A stretch of 8,140 nt of DNA from Patescibacteria group bacterium (lineage in GTDB: Bacteria; Patescibacteriota; Minisyncoccia; Phycocordibacterales; UBA2100): positions 1 through 8,140 of the forward strand of contig WFWK01000045.1 in assembly GCA_015491135.1 (NCBI GenBank), written 5' to 3'. Made by a program: the position numbers and the translations under genes. A model generated the notes under the pieces. It had not been told where the DNA came from and did not search any database. It saw only the letters and a program-made list of their open reading frames with translations. The first letter of the stretch is position 1; each line of letters starts with the position of its first letter. Of the stretch, positions 1 through 4,816 are shown piece by piece.

Positions 1-1212
1 GTTGGAAGCAAAGACAAGCCAAACGGTATAACTCTTTATGATGAAGAAACGGGAGAAGCTTATTGTGTAAAGATAAGAGGCGGGCAGATGATTAGCATTC
101 CGGGAGAGTGTTCATCTGCAGAAGAAGCGGGAGGTGTTGAAGAGAATGGACAAGTTCCTGTACCGTCAATTTCAATAAATGGAAACAACCCGGCGCTTGT
201 GCCACTTGGAGCTGACTTCTCAGATTTGGGAGCGCGCGCGAAGGTGGTCTTTAACTCGGGAGAGGAGGTCTCTGTTGCTGTTTACACCTTCAAAGACGGA
301 GCGCTTGTAGCAAACGCAGAGCTTGATACAAGCACATCTTCTGTGGAATTTATAGATTATATAGCTGTAAATGGAGACAGATTTGCAACCTCAACAAGAG
401 TTGTCCTTATTGGTGATATGCAAGACATTTATGCAACTTCAACCTTGCAAGAGCTGTTGCAGTTAAGAGACGAGCCTGACTGGCAGGCTATGGCGCAGTC
501 TGTGCCCGGCTTTGGCGGAGACCCGGTTGAACCACCTGCAGATGATCAAAACGACGGATCCGGAGGAGATGGTGGCTCCTCGGGAGATACGGGCGGCACT
601 TTAGAGATAAGTGTTTTGGGAGAGAACCCATATACTTTAGTTGCAACAACAAGCCTTTATGCTGACCCTGGGGCCGAGATAACAGGAACTACCACGGCAA
701 CTTTGACAGTGCTTGTAGACGGAGTTGAGGTGTCTGATTTGTCATCTGCGGTTGACTTGAACGTATCTTCTACCACGACATACAATATAGTTTATCAAGC
801 GGTTGAAAATGACAATGTGTTGGCTTCTGCAACAAGAGAGGTGGTTGTGATACCAGCAACTGTTGATGATGGATCGCAAGATAGTACAGACAGCCAAAAC
901 GGAGACAATGACGGAAACGCGTCAAGCACTTCGGATACACAAGCTCCAACCATTACATTGCTGGGAGAGCAGGAGGTTAATATTTCTGTAGGAGATGTTT
1001 ATCAAGATGCCGGAGCGCAAGCTGCAGATGATGTTGACGGAGAGGTTGATGTTTCAGCTTGGCTTGACGGAGTGGAAATTGTTGATTGGTCTGTGATTGA
1101 TACATCAACAACCACAACCTATACAATAGAGTACAGAGCTACAGACTCTGCGGGTAATACAAACTCCGGCGAAGTCTACAGAACCGTAAATGTGGTAGAG
1201 GCGGGCGAGTAA
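1..1212 (+). CDS. Surface/secreted protein with three Ig-like (DUF5011-like) repeats, 5'-truncated
   Basis: The reading frame is open from base 1, so the gene starts outside the window and the ATG at 88 is probably internal. 403 codons are visible. The first part reads GITLYDEETGEAYCVKI and then ends a short loop at IPGEC, giving a Cys pair at visible residues 22 and 37. Three related segments follow, near residues 56-140, 201-285 and 317-400. They open with SISINGNNP, LEISVLGENP and PTITLLGEQE and share a D/G-A-rich strand (DLGARA, DPGAEI, DAGAQA). The last one reads like a DUF5011 bacterial Ig-like domain, with YTIEYRATDSAGN. Linkers rich in D, G, S and T separate them. No C-terminal membrane helix or sorting motif is seen, so any anchor would be in the missing N-terminal part. 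A role in adhesion or envelope structure is inferred from architecture only. The Ig-like assignment is fairly secure; the function is unknown. Confidence 0.85.
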   Translation, partial: VGSKDKPNGITLYDEETGEAYCVKIRGGQMISIPGECSSAEEAGGVEENGQVPVPSISINGNNPALVPLGADFSDLGARAKVVFNSGEEVSVAVYTFKDGALVANAELDTSTSSVEFIDYIAVNGDRFATSTRVVLIGDMQDIYATSTLQELLQLRDEPDWQAMAQSVPGFGGDPVEPPADDQNDGSGGDGGSSGDTGGTLEISVLGENPYTLVATTSLYADPGAEITGTTTATLTVLVDGVEVSDLSSAVDLNVSSTTTYNIVYQAVENDNVLASATREVVVIPATVDDGSQDSTDSQNGDNDGNASSTSDTQAPTITLLGEQEVNISVGDVYQDAGAQAADDVDGEVDVSAWLDGVEIVDWSVIDTSTTTTYTIEYRATDSAGNTNSGEVYRTVNVVEAGE

Positions 1213-1230
1213 ACGGCAGTTTGCCGGCAT

Positions 1231-1239
1231 TTATCCACA
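1231..1239 (+). promoter_or_regulatory. Perfect DnaA-box-like 9-mer in an AT-rich gap
   Basis: TTATCCACA matches the classical DnaA box exactly. It lies in the 80-base gap between the surface protein and the rhodanese, followed by an AT-rich stretch. A weaker inverted match (TTATCCATT on the minus strand, about 1276-1284) lies downstream. No dnaA gene or box cluster is visible, so this may be chance or a DnaA-responsive promoter site rather than an origin. Confidence 0.25.
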
Positions 1240-1292
1240 GGTTGAAAAAATAAATTTGGTTAAAATTTATGTATTAATGGATAAATATTATT

Positions 1293-1715
1293 ATGAGCAA
1301 AAATGTTTTGAGTATAATGGGAAGTTTAATTGTGGCGATAGCTTTAATAGCGGGAGCATGGTTTTTTGCCACAAAAGGAGGGGGCTCCGGAGCTGTTTTG
1401 GCCACTGTCTCTCCTGCTGAGTTTGCAAAACTCTACAGTGAAAAGAAAAATGAGGCTGTTTTGCTTGATGTGCGTACTCCGGGGGAGTTTGCTCAAGGGC
1501 ATTATGTCGGAGCGCAAAATCTGGATTTTTACTCTCCCAACTTTAAAAGTGAGTTAAGCAAATTGCCGAAGGATACGATGTATTTTATCTACTGCAGGTC
1601 AGGCAACAGGTCCGGACAGACGCTACAACTGATGAAGCAATTGGGCTTTAAAAAAGTGTATAATCTGCAAGGAGGAATTGCCGGCTCCGGAGCGATACTT
1701 GAGATAGAAAAATAA
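1293..1715 (+). CDS. Membrane-anchored single-domain rhodanese (sulfurtransferase-like)
   Basis: A 140-aa protein. Residues 5-26 form one hydrophobic helix (VLSIMGSLIVAIALIAGAWF), likely an uncleaved N-terminal anchor, followed by a glycine-rich linker. A rhodanese domain covers about 37-138. It shows the LLDVRTPGEF motif at 57-66 and the active-site loop CRSGNRSG with Cys101, which would carry a persulfide. The six-residue loop fits single-domain rhodaneses rather than Cdc25-type folds. The late GGxxxW motif of many relatives is altered: the sequence is LQGGIAGSGA and lacks the tryptophan. The domain probably faces outside the membrane, given the short N-terminal side (SKN), but topology is inferred. 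The start is the ATG at 1293, chosen because the membrane helix begins just after it; no Shine-Dalgarno sequence precedes it. The neighbours give no pathway clue, and the substrate is unknown. Confidence 0.88.
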   Translation: MSKNVLSIMGSLIVAIALIAGAWFFATKGGGSGAVLATVSPAEFAKLYSEKKNEAVLLDVRTPGEFAQGHYVGAQNLDFYSPNFKSELSKLPKDTMYFIYCRSGNRSGQTLQLMKQLGFKKVYNLQGGIAGSGAILEIEK

Positions 1716-1755
1716 TCTTGCAAGGTTGGACCTTATTAGTTTGGATGTTCACAAT

Positions 1756-1784
1756 TTTACACCTTTGTTTTTACGCGGTACAAT
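1756..1784 (+). promoter_or_regulatory. ftsA promoter, leaderless type
   Basis: TTTACA at 1756-1761 and TACAAT at 1779-1784 are separated by exactly 17 bases, which is a good sigma-70-type pair. Six bases follow the -10 box before the ftsA ATG at 1791, so transcription starting about 7 bases after the box would begin at the A of the ATG. There is no room for a Shine-Dalgarno sequence. A leaderless ftsA mRNA is therefore predicted; the start point is inferred. Confidence 0.65.
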
Positions 1785-1790
1785 AGCGTT

Positions 1791-2939
1791 ATGCAAAAGA
1801 TTATAACCGGTATAGACGTTGGAAGTTTTGGGGTGAAAACTGTTATAGCGGAAGTAAGTGAGAGCTCCCCGTATCCGAGGGTTATAGGAGTCGGGCAGGC
1901 AAAATCTTCCGGAGTAAGAAACGGAATTATAGTGGAGCTTGACGAGGTTATTCAATCCATCAAAAATGCGGTTGCAACAGCGCAAAGGGCAAGTGGGGTT
2001 GTTGTTCAAGAAGCTTTTGTCTCCTATGGGGGCGCAGGCTTGCAGGAGTTGCATTCAAATTCAAAATTGCACATAGCGCGAACAGAAGCCGAAATATCTT
2101 ATCAAGATTTAGATGAACTCAAACACCTTGCAAGACAGAAATTGCGCGAGAGTCTTGTAAACAGAGAAGTGCTACACAGTGTGCGAGTTAAAACATTTTT
2201 AAATGATGAAGAAGTTTTTACCGACCCGGTAGGAATGATGGGAAGCAAGTTGCAGGCTGAATATTTTTTCATTACGGCCATAAAACAACATGTTCAAGAT
2301 TTGAAAACGGCGATTGAAGAGGTTGGGATTGAGGTTGTTGAAGTTGTGGCAACTCCGATTGCCACAAGTCTTGTTGCTTTAAACAAGCAGTATACAATTC
2401 CGGGTTGCGCTCTGATAGATATTGGAGCTCAAAGCACAATGGTTACCGTATTTGAGGAAGATAACCCGATTTTGCTTAAAACTTTTCCGGTAGGTTCAGC
2501 AAATGTTACCCATGACCTGGCTTTGAATTTGCAAATTCCCATAACTCAGGCCGAGCAGTTAAAAATGGGCTCCCTTACAGATGCCCAATACTCAAGCAAA
2601 AAAATAAACGACATTATATCGGCCCGTTACAGAGACATTTTTAAATTGATTCAAGAGTATTTGAAAGAAAACAAAAAAGCCGGACTTTTGCCGGCGGGAG
2701 TGATTTTAATTGGCGGTGGGGCACTCTCCGAGACGGCTTTAACTGTTGCAAAGCAAGTTCTTAAAATTCCGGTTCAAAAAGCGCAAAGCAAAACCAAGTT
2801 TACATTTCCTCCGACCATATTACCTGCCTATGGGTTGTGTGTTTACGGTTCTCAAATTGATTCGGGCTATTCTTTGAAAAACGGGGTTATAAGACCGCTG
2901 TTGTCGTTTGTAAAAAAGTTTATCCCTTATTTGCCTTAG
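1791..2939 (+). CDS. ftsA: Cell division protein FtsA
   Basis: A 382-aa actin-fold ATPase that tethers FtsZ filaments to the inner face of the membrane and recruits the divisome. The phosphate-1 loop GIDVGSFGVKT lies at 7-17, the 1C/SHS2 region follows within about 80-165, and the second ATP-binding loop IDIGAQST is at 209-216. The adenosine-side motif GVILIGGGA is at 303-311. The last 16 residues, IRPLLSFVKKFIPYLP, form an amphipathic helix typical of the FtsA membrane-targeting sequence. Length is close to the usual 380-420. The protein starts at the ATG at 1791, directly behind a -10 box, with no ribosome-binding site. Its stop codon overlaps the stop of the opposing ybeY by 4 bases, so no terminator separates the convergent genes. 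ftsZ is not next door but lies about 1.9 kb downstream, beyond four other protein genes and a tRNA. Confidence 0.97.
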   Translation: MQKIITGIDVGSFGVKTVIAEVSESSPYPRVIGVGQAKSSGVRNGIIVELDEVIQSIKNAVATAQRASGVVVQEAFVSYGGAGLQELHSNSKLHIARTEAEISYQDLDELKHLARQKLRESLVNREVLHSVRVKTFLNDEEVFTDPVGMMGSKLQAEYFFITAIKQHVQDLKTAIEEVGIEVVEVVATPIATSLVALNKQYTIPGCALIDIGAQSTMVTVFEEDNPILLKTFPVGSANVTHDLALNLQIPITQAEQLKMGSLTDAQYSSKKINDIISARYRDIFKLIQEYLKENKKAGLLPAGVILIGGGALSETALTVAKQVLKIPVQKAQSKTKFTFPPTILPAYGLCVYGSQIDSGYSLKNGVIRPLLSFVKKFIPYLP

Positions 2940-3319
2940 GAGATTTGTTTGTAGAACTTTTTTAAAAGAGACTCTTCTTTTTGCTCCATGTGCTTTCCGT
3001 GTTTTTCACCTGAGAGATGCAGACAAGCATGGATAAATAGGTAAAGAACGTGCTCTCTGTAGCTGTGGTTGAAAAGGGAGGCTTCTTTTTTAGCTTGATT
3101 TAGGTTTATAAAAACTTCCCCCATATTTTCATCCAGTGCAAAAGCCAAAACGTTCTTGTGTTTTTTATTTGCAAAAAAACGCTCCGAGAGAGAGGAGATT
3201 TTTTTGTCGCCACAGAAAACAAGAGAGAGCTCAAAACCATCTCCCAGGGTTGATGATAAAATTTTTGCAAAGGGGAGTTTGGGAGTTGGTTTTTTGGTTG
3301 TGTTTTTTATTGAGAGCAT
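2936..3319 (-). CDS. ybeY: Endoribonuclease YbeY (rRNA maturation)
   Basis: A 127-aa protein, shorter than the roughly 150 residues usual for the family. YbeY is a metal-dependent RNase that takes part in 16S rRNA 3'-end processing and ribosome quality control in the cytoplasm. The metal-binding motif reads HACLHLSGEKH at 97-107, preserving the three zinc-ligand histidines (97, 101, 107). The family consensus HGxLHLxGYDH has changed at G98 to A and at YD to EK. The upstream segment KNVLAFAL (55-62) corresponds to the conserved NVLSFP-type motif, and GEVFINLNQA (67-76) to the G-D/E-I-x-I strand. The ATG at 3319 lies one base after the rpsU stop, so the two are almost certainly cotranscribed and translationally coupled; no separate ribosome-binding site is visible. 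The 3' end overlaps ftsA tail-to-tail. Confidence 0.9.
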   Translation of the reverse strand: MLSIKNTTKKPTPKLPFAKILSSTLGDGFELSLVFCGDKKISSLSERFFANKKHKNVLAFALDENMGEVFINLNQAKKEASLFNHSYREHVLYLFIHACLHLSGEKHGKHMEQKEESLLKKFYKQIS

Positions 3320-3320
3320 A

Positions 3321-3569
3321 TTAGCGACGAGCCGCCTGTGGTGTTGGGGTTATTTTTCCTTCTTTTACCATTTTCTCGTATCTCTCTTTTCTTTGCAGAC
3401 GAATAAGGGCGGAACGTTTTTTCATGGTTTTTGAAAGTGGGCGAGTTCTGTAGCGTATATTTCTTACGTGTTGAATAATGCCCGCCCCGCGAACCTTTTG
3501 ACTAAAACGCCTCAAAACCGCCGGTGCGTACTCGTTTCCTTGCTTTTTTACTCTTATTATTACTGCCAT
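3321..3569 (-). CDS. rpsU: Small ribosomal subunit protein bS21 (divergent)
   Basis: An 82-aa, strongly basic protein that fits the bS21 pattern: an N-terminal strand AVIIRVKKQG, then a helix APAVLRRFSQKVRGAGII corresponding to the LRRFxRxxxxAGxL core, followed by VRNIRYRTRPLSKTMKKRSA, matching the RxRxxYEKPSxxRKRKxxx region. A basic helical tail ends in ARR. bS21 sits near the platform of the 30S subunit by the anti-Shine-Dalgarno end of 16S rRNA and aids initiation. It is divergent compared with E. coli bS21, as is typical of CPR genomes, so the assignment rests on pattern and size. It begins at ATG 3569, the only sensible start, with a short untranslated leader. It is the first protein gene of the rpsU-ybeY pair and lies downstream of the tRNA and its terminator. 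Confidence 0.85.
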   Translation of the reverse strand: MAVIIRVKKQGNEYAPAVLRRFSQKVRGAGIIQHVRNIRYRTRPLSKTMKKRSALIRLQRKERYEKMVKEGKITPTPQAARR

Positions 3570-3584
3570 ATGCTTAAGAAGGTT

Positions 3585-3590
3585 ATCATA
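3585..3590 (-). promoter_or_regulatory. rpsU: Possible rpsU -10 element
   Basis: On the minus strand TATGAT (5/6 match to TATAAT) sits 15 bases before the rpsU ATG. This would leave an mRNA leader of only about 9 bases. No convincing -35 hexamer is found at 16-18 bases, so the call is weak. A separate promoter is needed, since a terminator lies between the tRNA and rpsU. Confidence 0.35.
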
Positions 3591-3649
3591 AAATTTTGAA
3601 AAAGCAACGACATATAAACAAGTAATTGTTTCTGAGTGTCAAACATAGG

Positions 3650-3691
3650 TTTAAATTAAATAAGCACCGGGTTAGGACAATACTCGGTGCT
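3650..3691 (-). terminator. Intrinsic terminator of the tRNA gene
   Basis: Bases 3663-3672 pair with 3682-3691, giving a 10-bp stem with one G-U pair around a 9-base loop. On the minus strand it is followed by the T-rich run TTATTTAATTT (3652-3662). It begins 11 bases after the tRNA CCA end, as expected for a stable-RNA terminator, and separates the tRNA from rpsU. Confidence 0.75.
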
Positions 3692-3702
3692 CAAGGTTTA
3701 GA

Positions 3703-3777
3703 TGGCGGAGTCGGAGGGAATTGAACCCCCAACCTCTCGGATACTATCCGAGCGCTCTATCGTTGAGCTACGACCCC
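3703..3777 (-). tRNA. tRNA-Thr (anticodon AGT), CCA encoded
   Basis: A full cloverleaf can be drawn on the minus strand. The acceptor GGGGTCG pairs with CGACTCC (one G-U pair), followed by discriminator G73 and an encoded CCA. T8 and A9 come next. The D arm is GCTC/GAGC around the 7-base loop AACGATA. The anticodon arm is CTCGG/CCGAG with loop ATAGTAT, so U33 is followed by AGT (3745-3743). The variable loop is AGGTT, and the T arm is GGGGG/CCCTC with loop TTCAATT. The total is 75 nt. AGT reads ACU (Thr), and U36 with A37 fits a t6A37-type ANN decoder. Oddities: A34 is rare in bacteria outside tRNA-Arg(ACG) and would normally need TadA to make inosine. D-loop G19 is replaced by A. G73 and G2-C71 differ from E. 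coli tRNA-Thr. The fold is certain; threonine identity rests on the anticodon. Confidence 0.92.
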
Positions 3778-3796
3778 GCAGTAGGAACTACCGGGG
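3774..3796 (-). repeat. GC-rich inverted repeat spanning the tRNA start
   Basis: CCCCG+GTAG pairs with CTAC+CGGGG around a 3-base loop, with a 2-base bulge. One arm is the first four bases of the tRNA and the other is the segment just after the tRNA -10 box. It may be a leader hairpin that must open for acceptor-stem folding, or a DNA-level element. If transcription starts near 3790, only part of it would be in the RNA. Confidence 0.45.
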
Positions 3797-3824
3797 AATT
3801 TAACATAATTTTGGAATTTTGCAA
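3797..3824 (-). promoter_or_regulatory. tRNA promoter with GC-rich discriminator
   Basis: On the minus strand TTGCAA (3824-3819) and TAAATT (3802-3797) are 16 bases apart. The following CCCCGG lies between the -10 box and the likely start near 3790. GC-rich discriminators are a known hallmark of stringently controlled stable-RNA promoters, so growth-rate control is plausible but inferred. The -10 box is only a 4/6 match. Confidence 0.45.
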
Positions 3825-3845
3825 ACGAAATACGGTGTATATTGA

Positions 3846-3873
3846 TTGAATTTGCATCTTATTGATGTACAAT
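3846..3873 (+). promoter_or_regulatory. Leaderless-type promoter of the membrane protein-pilin pair
   Basis: TTGAAT (3846-3851) and TACAAT (3868-3873) are 16 bases apart. Exactly six bases separate TACAAT from the ATG at 3880, the same geometry and same -10 sequence as at ftsA. This argues that the ATG at 3880 is the real start, and not the in-frame ATG at 3862 or 3865, which would lie upstream of or within the -10 box. Confidence 0.6.
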
Positions 3874-3879
3874 ATTTAC

Positions 3880-4152
3880 ATGACGGATGATATTAAATTT
3901 GATGCTGATGAACAGTTCCAATTTGCGTATTATCATAAAGTTGAAAATGAACGTAGTAATGCTCTAGTTAATTTTTTAATAAACAAAGGTTTTGCACATA
4001 ACAAACAGCAAGCTTTGTATATTTTAATGGGAATAGCGTTGCTTTGTTTGTTGGTAGCTTTTTTGCTTTTTAATAAAGCCGGTGGAGGAAAACACATAAA
4101 CTTATCGGAGGAAGAGGTATACCAAATGGATGCCGAGTTGTTTAATCAATGA
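3880..4152 (+). CDS. Small one-helix membrane protein of unknown function
   Basis: A 90-aa protein that I do not recognise. Residues 1-44 are hydrophilic, with an acidic beginning (MTDDIKFDADEQ) and a likely helical segment ending in NKQQ. A single hydrophobic helix at 45-64 (ALYILMGIALLCLLVAFLLF) is followed by a lysine/glycine stretch (NKAGGGKH) and an acidic tail (LSEEEVYQMDAELFNQ). There is no cleavable signal peptide; the cytoplasmic side cannot be fixed with confidence. The start at 3880 was chosen because a -10 box lies six bases before it. The next gene, a prepilin, starts four bases after its stop (TGA, then CAAT, then ATG), so the two are likely one transcript. By association it might serve pilus assembly or regulation, but this is only a neighbourhood inference. 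Confidence 0.8.
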   Translation: MTDDIKFDADEQFQFAYYHKVENERSNALVNFLINKGFAHNKQQALYILMGIALLCLLVAFLLFNKAGGGKHINLSEEEVYQMDAELFNQ

Positions 4153-4156
4153 CAAT

Positions 4157-4717
4157 ATGTTTTTTGTGACAGTGAAAAATCAAAAGAGCAAGTCAGGTTT
4201 TACTTTAATAGAGCTACTTGTTGTTATTGCGATAATCGGACTTTTGGCTTCTACCGTTATGGCCAGTTTAAGTTCGGCTCGCATGAAAAGTAGAGATGCG
4301 CGCAGACTTTCAGATTTAAAACAGTTGCGAACAGCTATAACTCTTTACTATATGGATCACAAACAATGGCCGTGTGCTGGATTAGGCGGTTCGGACAGTT
4401 ATATAGATGATCAAAATCACTGCTTGGCATCTGTATTGGTGCCGGATTATATACCATCTTTGCCCACTGATCCTTTATACGGCGGTGATGGTAAAAAACA
4501 ATGGGGGAATGATTACCAATATTTCTCCAGTAGTAACTCTTATACTTTACGCACCGCTTTTGAGACAAACTTTTTACCGCAAGATGCGACTTATCCAAAC
4601 GGGAGCACTTGCCAGACAGGCGGTTTTAGCAAATGCACTTGGTACGGGAGAGATTGTGTTTATGTAACCGGACCATCTTGCAATATCACATGGCTTCATT
4701 TAAGTGAAAATAGATAA
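4157..4717 (+). CDS. Type IV prepilin / GspG-like pseudopilin
   Basis: 186 aa from ATG 4157; the frame is open further upstream, but this start gives a compact class III leader and sits 4 bases after the previous stop. The leader MFFVTVKNQKSKSG would be cut by prepilin peptidase before F15. The mature N-terminus FTLIELLVVIAIIGLLAS has the essential E5 and a hydrophobic helix for pilus assembly. The helix continues as SRDARRLSDLKQLRTAITLYY, and then comes a globular part with IPSLPTDPLYG, the proline-rich segment typical of GspG/PilE-like major pseudopilins. Six cysteines (73, 89, 152, 160, 167, 175) suggest up to three disulfides, four of them crowded in the last 35 residues. It would be secreted into a type IV pilus or a related filament. 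No assembly ATPase, platform protein or peptidase gene is in the window, so pilus and pseudopilus cannot be distinguished. Confidence 0.9.
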   Translation: MFFVTVKNQKSKSGFTLIELLVVIAIIGLLASTVMASLSSARMKSRDARRLSDLKQLRTAITLYYMDHKQWPCAGLGGSDSYIDDQNHCLASVLVPDYIPSLPTDPLYGGDGKKQWGNDYQYFSSSNSYTLRTAFETNFLPQDATYPNGSTCQTGGFSKCTWYGRDCVYVTGPSCNITWLHLSENR

Positions 4718-4757
4718 TTACAAGAAACAATCAATCTCTCATTTTATTATTTGAAAT

Positions 4758-4786
4758 TTGCAGTTTCGGTTTTACTTTTATATTAT
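4758..4786 (+). promoter_or_regulatory. ftsZ: ftsZ promoter candidate
   Basis: TTGCAG (4758-4763) and TATTAT (4781-4786) are 17 bases apart in the AT-rich gap before ftsZ. TATAGT at 4784-4789 is an overlapping alternative -10 box. The leader would be about 24 bases, AT-rich and without a Shine-Dalgarno sequence. The 99-base gap after the pilin holds no clear terminator, so read-through from the pilin is also possible. Confidence 0.45.
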
Positions 4787-4816
4787 AGTATGGTCTTAAA
4801 GTTAATTTAATTTATT

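Noticed and set aside
88..90. ATG at 88 as the start of the first surface protein
   Set aside because: The frame is open back to base 1 and the upstream residues contain a plausible module with a paired Cys, so the gene continues beyond the left edge.
1214..1226. Hairpin CGGCA-GTT-TGCCG after the first gene as a terminator
   Set aside because: The stem is only 5 bp and no T-run follows.
1722..1734. Hairpin AAGGT-TGG-ACCTT after the rhodanese as a terminator
   Set aside because: A 5-bp stem with a weak T-rich tail is too little to call.
3136..3434. Plus-strand frames opposite ybeY and rpsU
   Set aside because: The minus-strand proteins carry recognisable family motifs; the plus-strand translations do not, and no start signal was seen.
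3862..3879. Upstream ATG codons for the small membrane protein
   Set aside because: They lie upstream of or within the TACAAT box of the likely promoter, so the mRNA probably starts at 3880.
4130..4156. Longer start for the prepilin at 4130
   Set aside because: It would overlap the preceding gene by 23 bases and add an unusual Cys-containing leader; ATG 4157 gives a typical class III leader and a 4-base gap.
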